Assembly (NCBI GenBank): GCA_030746555.1
Contig: JASLMK010000072.1
Coordinates: 86,307-150,306, forward strand
Length of the DNA: 64,000 bases
Source of the DNA: Planctomycetota bacterium
Lineage (GTDB): Bacteria; Planctomycetota; UBA1135; GCA-002686595
Reading direction: 5' to 3'
Shown here: in pieces, positions 19,787 through 28,192 of the stretch
Layout of the letters: every line of letters begins with the position of its first letter
Position numbering within the stretch: the stretch's first letter is position 1
The notes under the pieces: generated by a model
Databases searched by the model: none
Seen by the model: the letters and a program-made list of their open reading frames with translations, nothing else
What the model was told of the DNA's origin: nothing
Position numbers and translations under genes: made by a program

Positions 19787-20027
19787 AGTAGTCCTCCTCG
19801 CGCCGGAGGAAGCGCCGCAGGCGCTTGCCGATCAGGACGACGGCGACGAAGACCGCGAAGCCGAATGCACCGTAGAACCCGGGCCAGCCCTCCCACGAGA
19901 ACTCGGCGTGGCGGCCGAAGACCAGCTCGACGACGACCAGCAGGGCGCACACGATCGCCAGGCCCCAGAAGAGACGGTCGACGTTGCGGGGCTCGTCGAG
20001 CCACCCTCGCTTCTCGTGCTCGCTCAT
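19776..20027 (-). CDS. small membrane protein of the Mrp operon, function unknown
   Basis: The 83-residue protein has two predicted helices (LFWGLAIVCALLVVVELVFG and FYGAFGFAVFVAVVLIGKRL) between charged ends. It ends RREEDYYDR. Its ATG overlaps the upstream stop by an ATGA, and its own end overlaps the next antiporter gene by 11 bp, so it is clearly expressed with the operon. I do not recognise a named family. It may be a small accessory or assembly subunit of the antiporter. Confidence 0.75.
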   Translation of the reverse strand: MSEHEKRGWLDEPRNVDRLFWGLAIVCALLVVVELVFGRHAEFSWEGWPGFYGAFGFAVFVAVVLIGKRLRRFLRREEDYYDR

Positions 20028-21502
20028 CGCAGCTCGATCCCCTCCAGGAGACCCTGCAGCTCCCCGGCGCAGAAGAAGAGCACGACGCACCCGACCGCCG
20101 TCAACAGCGGCGGGAGCACGCAGAGCAGGGGCGCCTCGCCGTGGCCGTGGTCGTCGTGGTCCCCGGGCTCCTCGGCGGGCTCGCTGAAGAAGGCGTGCGC
20201 CACGACGGGCATCAGGTAGGCGATCGAGAGCAGGGAGCTCACCATCAGGACTCCCAGGACGGCCAGCTGCCCGGCGTCGGCGGCCCCCAGGGCCAGGTTC
20301 CACTTGCTCCACGCACCGCCCAGGGGCGGCAGGCCGATCACGCTGAGAGACCCGACGAGGAACGCCGTCATGGTGAACGGCATGCGCCGGCCCAGACCGC
20401 GCATCTGGCTGATGTCGGTCTTGTGGGCCCCCACCAGGATCGCACCGGCGCAGAAGAACAGCGTGATCTTGCCGAAGGCGTGCATGACGATGTGCATCCC
20501 GCCGCCGAGCACAGCGAGGTCGGTCGCCAGGAGGGCGCCGAGGACGATGTAGGCCAGCTGGCTGATCGTGGAGTAGGCCAGGCGCGCCTTGAGGTTGTCC
20601 TTGGTCAGCGCCACGCACGAGCCGATCAGGATCGTCCCCGCCGCCACCCAGATCAGGACGTCGGTGGCCGGGTTCGCGCCGAGCAGGTCGATGCCGAATA
20701 CGTAGACGGCCACCTTGAGGACCGTGAACACTCCCGCCTTGACCACGCACACGGCGTGCAGGAGGGCGCTGACCGGAGTCGGCGCGACCATGGCCGCCGG
20801 CAGCCAGCGGTGGAAGGGCATCACGGCGGCCTTCGCGGAGCCGAAGACGAACAGGGCCGCGAGGGCTGCCACGGTCCCCTCCGACGCCTTGCCCGCCAGG
20901 ATGCCGCCGGGAGTGAACTCGGTGGTTCCCGCCAGGGTGTGGGTCCAGACCAGCGCCAGCAGCAGGAACGCCACCGAGGTCCCCATCAGGATTCCCAGGT
21001 ACACGCGCCCGGCGCGCTTGGCCGCCTCGGTGCCGTGGTGCGTGACCAGCGGATAGGTCGAGAGCGTGATCGCCTCGTAGAAGACGAACAGGGTGAAGAA
21101 GTTGGCCGCGAAGGCCACGCCCAGGGCCCCGGCGATGGCCAGAGCGAAGCAGACGAAGAAGCGCGTCTGGTTCTGCTCGTCGTGGCCGCGCATGTAGCCG
21201 ATGGCGTACAGCGTCGTCACGATCCAAAGCCCCGAGGCCAGCAGCGCGAACACCATCCCGAGGGGCTCGATCTCGAAGGCCAGGGAGACGCCCGGCAGCA
21301 CCTCCCAGACCTCCAGGCGCGGCCGGCCGCCGGCCTCGACGGCGGGCAGGAGGACGCCGGCGACGACGCAGAACAAGCTGATCGCCGTGGCGAGGCTGGC
21401 GAGCTCGCGCAGGTTGCGACGCCGCTCGCCGCACACCGCCACGGCCAGTGCGCCGACCAGCGGCCACAGGACGCACCAGCCGATGGCGGTCACCGGGCTC
21501 AC
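20024..21502 (-). CDS. NuoL/MrpA N-terminal-like antiporter subunit
   Basis: The 492-residue protein starts at a GTG (VSPVTAIGW) that overlaps the mrpD stop by GTGA. The helix pattern and the stretch MVAPTPVSALLH followed by VVKAGVFTVLKV are typical of NuoL and of the N-terminal domain of MrpA. The key lysine in FGSAKAAVMPFHRWLP is present. It stops after the NuoL-like domain: the C-terminal MrpA part (DUF4040/MbhD) is a separate gene at 23761-24402, on the other side of mrpBCD. A His-rich loop (DHDDHGHGE) near the C-terminus could bind metal. Confidence 0.85.
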   Translation of the reverse strand: MSPVTAIGWCVLWPLVGALAVAVCGERRRNLRELASLATAISLFCVVAGVLLPAVEAGGRPRLEVWEVLPGVSLAFEIEPLGMVFALLASGLWIVTTLYAIGYMRGHDEQNQTRFFVCFALAIAGALGVAFAANFFTLFVFYEAITLSTYPLVTHHGTEAAKRAGRVYLGILMGTSVAFLLLALVWTHTLAGTTEFTPGGILAGKASEGTVAALAALFVFGSAKAAVMPFHRWLPAAMVAPTPVSALLHAVCVVKAGVFTVLKVAVYVFGIDLLGANPATDVLIWVAAGTILIGSCVALTKDNLKARLAYSTISQLAYIVLGALLATDLAVLGGGMHIVMHAFGKITLFFCAGAILVGAHKTDISQMRGLGRRMPFTMTAFLVGSLSVIGLPPLGGAWSKWNLALGAADAGQLAVLGVLMVSSLLSIAYLMPVVAHAFFSEPAEEPGDHDDHGHGEAPLLCVLPPLLTAVGCVVLFFCAGELQGLLEGIELR

Positions 21503-22983
21503 GAGCTGACCTCCATCAGCATGCGCGCCGCCCGCAGGGCGACTCCCGCGGTGGCGTCGGTGAAGACGCCGAAGACCAGGGCGGCCGCCGCCAGGGTCCA
21601 GGCGGCGCACACCACGCCCGCGGGCGGGCGGCGCACCTGTGGCGCGTCCTCGGCGGGCGCCTCGAACCAGGCCACCTCGACCACGCGCCACACGTAGACC
21701 ACCGCCAGGAGGGAGCTCAACAGGATCAGCACCGCCACGGGCCACAACCCCGCCTCCAGGGCCGCCCGCACCAGGATCCACTTGCTGACGAAGCCCACGG
21801 TCAACGGAACGCCGATCAGGCTCAGGCCGCCGACGACGAAGGCCCCCATGCACCAGGGCATCCTCCGCCCGATCCCGCGCAGGTCCTCGATCTGGGTGGA
21901 GCCCACGCCGATGGCGACGGCGGCCATGACGAGGAAGAGGCTGCTCTTGACGACCGCGTGGTTGAACAGGTGCACGATCCCGCCGGCCAGGCCGAGCTCG
22001 CTGGCGAAGGACAGGCCCAGGACCATGTAGCCGATCTGCGCCACGCTGGAGAAAGCCAGCATGCGCCGCAGGTCGCGCTGGAACACGGCCACGATCGATG
22101 CGCTGAACATCGCCGCCAGGGCCAAGGGCATGAGCACCCGATCGAGGTGCATCGCGTCGAAGGCGAAGTCGGTGCCGAACACCCCGAACAGGAAGCGCAC
22201 GAGCACGTAGAAGGCGACCTTGGTGGCCGTCGCCGCCAGGAGGGCGGTGACCATCGCCGGCGCGAAGGCGTAGGCGTTGGGCAGCCACACGTGCAGCGGG
22301 AACAAGGCCAGCTTGATGCTCGCCCCGAGCACGAGGAAGGCCAGGGCGGTCTGCACCGTCCGGTTGGCCTCCATGCCCTGCAGGCGGACGGCGAGATCCG
22401 CCATGTTCAGGGAGCCCGTCGCCATGTAGAGCAGGCCGATCCCCAGCAGGATGAACGTGCCCCCCAGGGTTCCCATCACCAGGTACTGGTAGGCGGCCGT
22501 GAGGGCGCGGCGCGAGCGCCCCATGGAGATCAACGAGTAGGCGGAGAGGGACGAGATCTCCAGGAACACGAACACGTTGAAGGCGTCGGCGGTGACCGTC
22601 ATCCCCAGCAGCCCGGTCATGCACAACAGGGTCGCGGCGAAGTAGAGGTAGTGCTGCTTCTCCGACAGCTCCTCGCTCAGGCTCTTGCGCGAGGCGCTCA
22701 CGACCACGGCGCTGATCCCGGTCACGATCAGCAGCACGAAGGCGTTGAGGGCGTCTACCCGCAGCTCGATCCCGTGCGGCGGCGCGTGCCCGCCGAGGTG
22801 GTAGGAGACCGCCTCGCCCGTGGCCAGGACGTGCTGCAGGAGGACCACGGCGACGGCCAGGGAGGACCAGGTCGCGACCACGGCCGTCAGCCAGGCGACG
22901 CGCGGTTGGCGCAGGGCCACGCACACGGGCGCCGCGAGGAGCGGGATCACGATCTGCAGGGCCGGGAGCTGGGCGGCGTTCAC
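21499..22983 (-). CDS. mrpD: Na+/H+ antiporter subunit MrpD
   Basis: This 494-residue protein is close in length and pattern to MrpD/MnhD: about 14 helices, with the glutamate in FVFLEISSLSAYSLI and the lysine-bearing segment GASIKLALFPLHVWLPNAY. It also has TATKVAFYVLVRF and LFNHAVVKSSLFL. It sits right after mrpC with an ATGA overlap, as in canonical Mrp operons. It is one of the ion-translocating subunits in the inner membrane. Confidence 0.92.
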   Translation of the reverse strand: MNAAQLPALQIVIPLLAAPVCVALRQPRVAWLTAVVATWSSLAVAVVLLQHVLATGEAVSYHLGGHAPPHGIELRVDALNAFVLLIVTGISAVVVSASRKSLSEELSEKQHYLYFAATLLCMTGLLGMTVTADAFNVFVFLEISSLSAYSLISMGRSRRALTAAYQYLVMGTLGGTFILLGIGLLYMATGSLNMADLAVRLQGMEANRTVQTALAFLVLGASIKLALFPLHVWLPNAYAFAPAMVTALLAATATKVAFYVLVRFLFGVFGTDFAFDAMHLDRVLMPLALAAMFSASIVAVFQRDLRRMLAFSSVAQIGYMVLGLSFASELGLAGGIVHLFNHAVVKSSLFLVMAAVAIGVGSTQIEDLRGIGRRMPWCMGAFVVGGLSLIGVPLTVGFVSKWILVRAALEAGLWPVAVLILLSSLLAVVYVWRVVEVAWFEAPAEDAPQVRRPPAGVVCAAWTLAAAALVFGVFTDATAGVALRAARMLMEVSS

Positions 22984-23345
22984 GCGTCGCTCCCTGTCGA
23001 GTCGTCCTCCATGGCCAGGACCTCGTCCTCCTCTACCGTCCCGTAGGCCTCGTGGATGCGGACGACGAACGAGAGCGCCAGGGCGGTCGTCGCCACGCCG
23101 ACGACGATGGCGGTCAGCATCAGCACGTGGGGCACGGGGTTCGAGTAGACCTCGAACCCCTCGGCGACGATCGGAGCGGTCCCGCCCTCGACCTTGCCCA
23201 TGCTGACGTAGAGCAGGATCACCGAGACCTGGAACAGGTTCAGGCCGATGATCTTCTTGATCATGTTGCCCTTGGAGATGACCACGTAGAGGCCGGTCAT
23301 CATCAGGACCGCGACGATCCAGTACTGGTAGTGGCCGGCGGTCAC
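22980..23345 (-). CDS. mrpC: Na+/H+ antiporter subunit MrpC (NuoK-like)
   Basis: The 121-residue protein has three helices and the NuoK/MrpC signature, including GLYVVISKGNMIKKIIGLNL and the PHVLMLTAIVVGVATTALAL helix. Overlaps of 4 bp with both neighbours couple it to mrpB and mrpD. It is a small membrane subunit thought to join the large antiporter-like subunits. Confidence 0.93.
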   Translation of the reverse strand: MTAGHYQYWIVAVLMMTGLYVVISKGNMIKKIIGLNLFQVSVILLYVSMGKVEGGTAPIVAEGFEVYSNPVPHVLMLTAIVVGVATTALALSFVVRIHEAYGTVEEDEVLAMEDDSTGSDA

Positions 23346-23764
23346 TCGACTCGCCTCCTGCCGGCGAACTGGTAGAAGAGCGTCACCATCACCGCCGTGA
23401 CCGTGATGCCGACGCCCAGCTCGACCAGGAGGATTCCGTAGTGCTGGCCGTGGACCGGGTCGTGGGCCAGGGCCGTGTAGTCGAGGAAGTTCGCCCCCGA
23501 GAGCATCGAGGCCACGCCCGTTCCGCCGTAGAGCAGGACCCCGGCCGCCACGCCCAGCTCGACGGCTCGCGGCGGGAAGGCGCGGCGCGCCTCGTCGAGC
23601 CCGAAGATCAGGGCGTAGAGGATGATGGACGCGGCGAAGATCACGCCCGCCTGGAAGCCGCCGCCCGGCCCGTAGTCCCCGTGGAACTGCACGTAGAGCG
23701 CGAACAGCATGATGCAGGGGATCAACAGCTTCGCGAGGGCGCGCAGGATGACGTGACGGGTCAC
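23342..23764 (-). CDS. mrpB: Na+/H+ antiporter subunit MrpB (MnhB domain)
   Basis: The 140-residue, four-helix protein shows the MnhB signature: LIPCIMLFALYVQFHGDYGP, then GGGFQAGVIFAASIILYAL. It ends in a short basic tail. It is translationally coupled at both ends by 4-bp overlaps. Confidence 0.93.
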   Translation of the reverse strand: MTRHVILRALAKLLIPCIMLFALYVQFHGDYGPGGGFQAGVIFAASIILYALIFGLDEARRAFPPRAVELGVAAGVLLYGGTGVASMLSGANFLDYTALAHDPVHGQHYGILLVELGVGITVTAVMVTLFYQFAGRRRVE

Positions 23765-24402
23765 GGGCTCTCCTCCTCGTCGCCGCCCACGACCGGGCCG
23801 ACCGACTGCCAGGACTCGGGCACCACGTCGGTCGTCCCTGGGTCGTCCTCGGGCCGGCCGAGCACCTTGCGCCGACGCCGCCCGGCGCCGAAGCCCAGCA
23901 TCACGCCCACGGCGGCCGTGAACACGACCGTCGTCTCGCCGAAGGTGTCGTAGCCGCGGTAGGAGGCCAGGACCGAGGTCACGACGTTGGGGATCGCGAT
24001 CTCCTCCAGGGAGGTCTCCAGGAAGCGCTCGACCATCGGGTGCACGTGGATCGGCGCCTCGGGGTCGCCGTAGACGGGCATGTCGAGGGTCGCGTAGAAG
24101 AACGCCCCGCCCGCCAGGCAGACCGCCACCAGCGCCAGGGGCCTGCGACGATTGAACTCCGGCTTCTCCTCGCTGTCGGTCAGGGCCAGGGTGCCCAGCA
24201 TCAGGAGCGTCGACACTCCGGCGCCGACCGCCGCCTCGGTGAAGGCGACGTCGACCGCGTCCATGACCGTGAACAGAGCGGCGGAGAGGAGCGAGAAGAC
24301 GCCCGCCAACATGACCGCGGCGAACAAGTCGTGCAGGCGGATGATGGCCAGGGCGATGGTCGCCAGCAGCGTGAACAGGATCAGGTGGATCAGGTCAGCC
24401 AT
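23761..24402 (-). CDS. DUF4040/MbhD-MbhE subunit, equivalent to the C-terminal part of MrpA
   Basis: The 213-residue protein begins with helices of the MbhD (DUF4040) type, including LHDLFAAVMLAGVFSLLSA and the conserved DAVDVAFTEAAVGAGVSTLL. An MbhE-like region follows, with YRGYDTFGETTVVFTAAVGV. In one-piece MrpA these domains follow the NuoL-like domain; here they form their own gene between mrpG and mrpB. The acidic C-terminal tail is cytoplasmic by charge. It is needed in related complexes to link the proton and sodium paths. Confidence 0.9.
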   Translation of the reverse strand: MADLIHLILFTLLATIALAIIRLHDLFAAVMLAGVFSLLSAALFTVMDAVDVAFTEAAVGAGVSTLLMLGTLALTDSEEKPEFNRRRPLALVAVCLAGGAFFYATLDMPVYGDPEAPIHVHPMVERFLETSLEEIAIPNVVTSVLASYRGYDTFGETTVVFTAAVGVMLGFGAGRRRRKVLGRPEDDPGTTDVVPESWQSVGPVVGGDEEESP

Positions 24403-24721
24403 GCCCCTCGTCCCCTTCCTCCCCGGTCAGCGGCCGCAGCCCCCGCAGCCAGGCGGCCTTGGCCAGGGCGTGGCTGGAGAGCGGGCTCGTCAGGAGGCAG
24501 AACGCGCCGAGCATCAAGAGCTTGACCGTCACCAGTCCCCAGCCCGCCCGGCAGGCCAGCCCGGCGAGGATCAGCCAGACCCCCAGGGTGTCGGTCATCC
24601 CCGCGGCGTGGATGCGCGTGTAGAAATCGGGCAGCCGCAGGAGGCCGATGGAGCCGACGAGCACCGCGGCGCTCCCGCTGAGGAGCAGGCACCAGCCCAG
24701 GATCTCCACCGCGAGGCTCAT
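24395..24721 (-). CDS. mrpG: Na+/H+ antiporter subunit MrpG
   Basis: This 108-residue protein has three helices and the MnhG/PhaG signature GLLRLPDFYTRIHAAG, followed by TDTLGVWLILAGL. Its end overlaps the DUF4040 gene by 8 bp and its start overlaps mrpF by 4 bp. Confidence 0.93.
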   Translation of the reverse strand: MSLAVEILGWCLLLSGSAAVLVGSIGLLRLPDFYTRIHAAGMTDTLGVWLILAGLACRAGWGLVTVKLLMLGAFCLLTSPLSSHALAKAAWLRGLRPLTGEEGDEGHG

Positions 24722-25020
24722 CCCCCCGCCTCCGCGCCGCTCTCCTCGTCCAGGTCGCGCTCCATGCCGGCCAGGTCCCCGAAGCGGGTGAACTTCATGA
24801 CCGCGATCGTGCCAATGAAGTTCATCAGGCCGTAGACCAGGGCCAGGTCGAGGAAGTCGGGACGGCCGGTCAGGAACCCGAGCACGGCGATCAGGAGCAC
24901 GGTCTTGGTGCCGAAGCTGTTGAGCGCCAGCACTCGGTCGAAGACCGTCGGGCCGAGGACCGAGCGCACCAGGGAGAGCACCATGCAGGCCAGCAGGGCC
25001 GCCATCGCCGCCGCGAACAT
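24718..25020 (-). CDS. mrpF: Na+/H+ antiporter subunit MrpF
   Basis: The 100-residue protein has three helices and the MrpF pattern RSVLGPTVFDRVLALNSFGT, ending with the IGTIAVMKFTR segment. The ATG at 25020 shares one base with the mrpE stop (TGATG). Small membrane subunit of the antiporter. Confidence 0.92.
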   Translation of the reverse strand: MFAAAMAALLACMVLSLVRSVLGPTVFDRVLALNSFGTKTVLLIAVLGFLTGRPDFLDLALVYGLMNFIGTIAVMKFTRFGDLAGMERDLDEESGAEAGG

Positions 25021-25496
25021 CAGCCCTCCCCCTCCAGCCAGGTGACCCGTCGGTCCATCTCGCCCTGCTCGAGGGCCTCGGCGGCCTCGCGGGAGAGGGC
25101 GTGGACCGTGATCGCGTGGGCGTCGACCATGATCGAGACCGTGCCGGGCGTGAGGGTGATCGAGTTGGCGTAGAGCACGCGCCCCAGGTCGGACTTCTGG
25201 CTCGGCTTCACGCGCACGATGCGCGGGCTGACCACCGGCTTCCGACTCAGGATGCGCCGCGCCACGTCGAGGTTGGCGAGCAGGACCTCCTTCACGAGCC
25301 ACGGGGTGTAGACGATCGCGCGCGGAACCATGCGCACGGGCAGGGCCTCCTCGTCGACGATGCCCATGCGCACCGAGAGGACGACGACCAGGAGGCAGGA
25401 GAGCGCGCCGAACGCCAGGAGGAGGGGAGAGGTGTGGCCGGACGCCAGGAGCCAGATCGCCGCCAGGAGACCGGTGAGGGCTGCGGCGGACCTCAC
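25020..25496 (-). CDS. mrpE: Na+/H+ antiporter subunit MrpE
   Basis: The protein is 158 residues from a GTG at 25496 (VRSAAALTGLLAAIWLLASG), with AGGGGG six bases upstream. Reading farther upstream gives arginine-rich nonsense. The MrpE domain is clear: AIVYTPWLVKEVLLANLDVA, then LYANSITLTPGTVSIMVD. It is the first gene of the operon mrpE-F-G-DUF4040-B-C-D-A'-small protein-D', which is joined throughout by overlaps. Mrp complexes exchange Na+ or K+ for protons and protect against salt and alkali. Confidence 0.92.
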   Translation of the reverse strand: MRSAAALTGLLAAIWLLASGHTSPLLLAFGALSCLLVVVLSVRMGIVDEEALPVRMVPRAIVYTPWLVKEVLLANLDVARRILSRKPVVSPRIVRVKPSQKSDLGRVLYANSITLTPGTVSIMVDAHAITVHALSREAAEALEQGEMDRRVTWLEGEG

Positions 25497-25630
25497 GGCG
25501 CGCCCCCTGCGAGCTCGACGGTTCGCGGGAGCGCGCGCGGGCGGGGCGACCCCGAACCGGGGACCGGACGACTGTGGCTGGATGACGACACGGGGGCGTT
25601 CGGCGGCCTCTCGCCGGCGCGGAGCCGCGT

Positions 25631-25659
25631 AGTATTCCGCGCCCGCTCGGAGCGGGCAA
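25631..25659 (-). promoter_or_regulatory. candidate promoter of the Mrp operon
   Basis: The minus strand reads TTGCCC, a 17-base spacer, then AATACT, about 135 bp before the mrpE start. Four of six bases match in each box. The match alone is modest; its place at the head of a ten-gene operon supports it. Confidence 0.35.
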
Positions 25660-25675
25660 GGGCAGTCGATCGACT
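25642..25675. promoter_or_regulatory. two perfect palindromes at the mrp promoter
   Basis: CCCGCTC-G-GAGCGGG (25642-25656) lies across the spacer and -35 box of the candidate mrp promoter. A perfect 12-bp palindrome, AGTCGATCGACT, follows at 25664-25675, just upstream of the -35 box. Both are placed where a repressor or activator would bind. Confidence 0.35.
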
Positions 25676-25769
25676 CGCGGCGCACATCGCCAGCCTCTTG
25701 TCGCGACCCGCTGGGAAGATCCCCCCCGACCGGGCGTCGACACAGCACACAGAGGTCGACGGGGCGCGA

Positions 25770-25798
25770 TTGACAGGGCCCCCAGCGCTTCCTAGATT
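25770..25798 (+). promoter_or_regulatory. sigma-70-type promoter of the type II secretion operon
   Basis: TTGACA (25770-25775), a 17-base spacer, and TAGATT (25793-25798) give a perfect -35 box and four of six bases in the -10 box. Transcription would start near 25805. In the 409-bp gap 25497-25905 this and the divergent mrp elements are the only signals I see. Confidence 0.65.
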
Positions 25799-25905
25799 GC
25801 GCCCTCGCGACCTTGCACGGGATCCCTAACCCTCATGGTTTCAACGAGATAGGGCTGGACAGCCCACGCGTCACCCGCCGCCGACACGCCGAACCCACGC
25901 TGAAG

Positions 25906-28173
25906 ATGATCGCCATTCTCGCCAGCCTACCGCTGTGGATCGCCCCGACGGGGTCCGCCCCCCTCGCCGTGGATCCGACGCCGTCGGGGACGGTCGGCGC
26001 CGCTGGCCTCGCGCAGGATCCGTCCGCGGCCGACGACGAGACCGTCCCGCTCATCCAGGACCTGGGCGAGTACTACCTGTTGACCTTCGACGAGCACGCC
26101 GACGGCCTGAGCCTCAAGGCGTTCATCAAGATCTGCCAGCAGGAGACCGGGATCAACTTCTACACGAGCACGGAGAACGCCACGGCCCTCGACACGGTCT
26201 CGGTCAGCATGTTCGGGTCCAAGCGCATCCTGAAGAAGGACTTCTACTCCTTCTTCCAGATCATCATGATCATCAACCGCTACGTCTGCAAGCGGGTCGG
26301 CCCCGAGCACCTCTCGGTCGTGGTGGTCGAGAGCCTCGACACGGGGCAGGGGCGCGGCGGGGCGCGGGCGGACTCGATCTACGTCTCCCCCGAGGAGCTG
26401 CCCCTCTACGCGGACCAGCCCGCGACCCTCATCCAGACGGTCGTCGTGCTCCCCAACATCGAGGTGCGCACCCTGGCGAACTCGATGCGCCAGCTCGCTC
26501 CCGATCCGAACACGATGACGGCCGTGCCCGTCGGGGACAACACGGTCATCCTCCAGGGCTTCGGGAGCAACATCGCTGCCCTGGTGCGCATGCTGGAGCT
26601 GGTCGACGAGGCGTCGAAGGCCGAGGATCCGATCCTCCCCGTCTTCGAGGTCATCAAGCTGGCCTTCGCCAGCGCCGACGAGATCGCCGAGACCCTCGAG
26701 GAGCTGCTCGAGGCCAGCCAGCGCGCGACGCGCGGCGCGAACCAGCAGAACCGCCAGCAGCAGGGGGCCACGGCGGGCATCCGCCAGGGAGAGGTGGAGA
26801 CCAAGATCATGGTCGATCCGCGCACCAACTCCCTGCTGGTGATGGCCATGCCCGACGAGATGCCGCGCATCATGGAGCTGGTCGCGCGCCTCGACACCGA
26901 CGAGATCGACCGCGAGCGCACCTACCACTTCTACAACCTCGAGAACGCCGAGGCTGAGGAGGTGAGCGAGGTGCTCGACGAGTTCCTGCAGGACGCCAAC
27001 CGGATCCAGACCACCGGTCAGGGGGGGGGCAACCGCCAGGGAGGCGGCCAGACGAGCAGCGGCTCGTCCAACGAGGTTGCCGTGGTGCCCGATCCCGCCA
27101 CGAACTCGCTCTTGATCGCCGCCGGGCGTACCCGCTACGAGGAGATCCTCGACCTGATCGAGCGCCTCGACCGGCGCCAGGACCAGGTGCTGATCGAGAC
27201 CGCCCTGATCGAGCTCTCCGGCCGTGACACCCTCGATCTGGGGGTCGAACTCGGCGGAGCGTCGATCCCGGGAGTGGACGAGTCAGGGGGCTTCGGCATC
27301 ACCGACTTCGGCCTCTCGACCTTCCAGGACAACGACCTCGACGGCGTCCCCGACACACGCGTGCCCAACCTCGCCACGGGGGTGACGGCCGGCATCCTCG
27401 ACGGTGACGACTTCCAGCTGCCGATCCTGATCCGGGCGCTCGAGGAGAAGCGCAACACCAACGTGCTGAACATCCCGTCGGTGCTCGTGAACAACAACAT
27501 GAGCGCCACGGTGCGGACCCTCGACGAGCAGCCCACGACCACGATCACCGCGACCGGCGGTGTCGGCGGACAGACCCAGGAGAACTTCGCCAACTACCAG
27601 GAGGCGGGCATCACGCTGCAGATCTCCCCCGCCATCAGCGCCTCGGGCTACCTGCGCCTGGACATCTCCCTCTCGGTGTCCAGCTTCCTGGGCACGTTCC
27701 AGGGCGCGATCCCCCCGCCGCGCATCACGCGCGAGATCATCACCACGGTCAACGTCCCCGACGGAGACACGATGGTCATCGGCGGCATCATCGTCGACAA
27801 CAAGAACGACACGTCGAACCGCATCCCGCTGCTGGGTGACATCCCGATCCTCGGGCATCTGTTCCGGCGCGACACCGAGACCGAGGACCGCACGAGCCTG
27901 TACTTCTTCGTCACCCCCCACATCATGTTCGACCGGGAGTTCGCCGATCTCTCGACCTACAGCTACGACAAGAAGCTAGAGGCCGCGGACGCCATCGGCT
28001 CCAGCCGCATCCGGCTGATCGACGAGGACTTCGGCCAGACCGATGGCGGCCTGGACCTCGGCGGCTTCGACGTGCCCCTCTTCCAGCCTCCCGCGCGCGG
28101 CGAGGTGGGCGACGAGGTCCTCGGCAAGACCCCCGGCGACGTCAACGAGATGCTCTCCGAGGACGGCGAGTAG
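25906..28173 (+). CDS. gspD: type II secretion system secretin GspD
   Basis: The protein is 755 residues if read from ATG 25906, which gives a signal peptide (MIAILASLPLWIAPTGSA). A TTG at 25813 would add 31 residues and a basic n-region, and cannot be excluded. Three secretin N-type repeats follow (for example FEVIKLAFASADEIAETLEE and YHFYNLENAEAEEVSEVLDE). Then comes the C-terminal secretin domain, with VLIETALIELSGRD and the classic VPLLGDIP-like motif IPLLGDIPILGHLF. A Gln/Gly-rich linker sits between repeats. It forms the outer-membrane channel and is the first gene of gspDEFGHIJ. Confidence 0.92.
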   Translation: MIAILASLPLWIAPTGSAPLAVDPTPSGTVGAAGLAQDPSAADDETVPLIQDLGEYYLLTFDEHADGLSLKAFIKICQQETGINFYTSTENATALDTVSVSMFGSKRILKKDFYSFFQIIMIINRYVCKRVGPEHLSVVVVESLDTGQGRGGARADSIYVSPEELPLYADQPATLIQTVVVLPNIEVRTLANSMRQLAPDPNTMTAVPVGDNTVILQGFGSNIAALVRMLELVDEASKAEDPILPVFEVIKLAFASADEIAETLEELLEASQRATRGANQQNRQQQGATAGIRQGEVETKIMVDPRTNSLLVMAMPDEMPRIMELVARLDTDEIDRERTYHFYNLENAEAEEVSEVLDEFLQDANRIQTTGQGGGNRQGGGQTSSGSSNEVAVVPDPATNSLLIAAGRTRYEEILDLIERLDRRQDQVLIETALIELSGRDTLDLGVELGGASIPGVDESGGFGITDFGLSTFQDNDLDGVPDTRVPNLATGVTAGILDGDDFQLPILIRALEEKRNTNVLNIPSVLVNNNMSATVRTLDEQPTTTITATGGVGGQTQENFANYQEAGITLQISPAISASGYLRLDISLSVSSFLGTFQGAIPPPRITREIITTVNVPDGDTMVIGGIIVDNKNDTSNRIPLLGDIPILGHLFRRDTETEDRTSLYFFVTPHIMFDREFADLSTYSYDKKLEAADAIGSSRIRLIDEDFGQTDGGLDLGGFDVPLFQPPARGEVGDEVLGKTPGDVNEMLSEDGE

Positions 28174-28192
28174 TACGCAACGGCCGCACACC

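Noticed and set aside
18149..21697. Very long (over 1100 codons) plus-strand open frame over the Mrp genes
   Set aside because: Composition is His/Asp/Gln/Gly-rich and featureless; it is the antisense shadow of three membrane-protein genes.
25813..25905. TTG start adding 31 residues to GspD
   Set aside because: No ribosome site, and the transcript from the promoter would begin only about 8 bases earlier. The ATG at 25906 gives a proper signal peptide. Not fully excluded.
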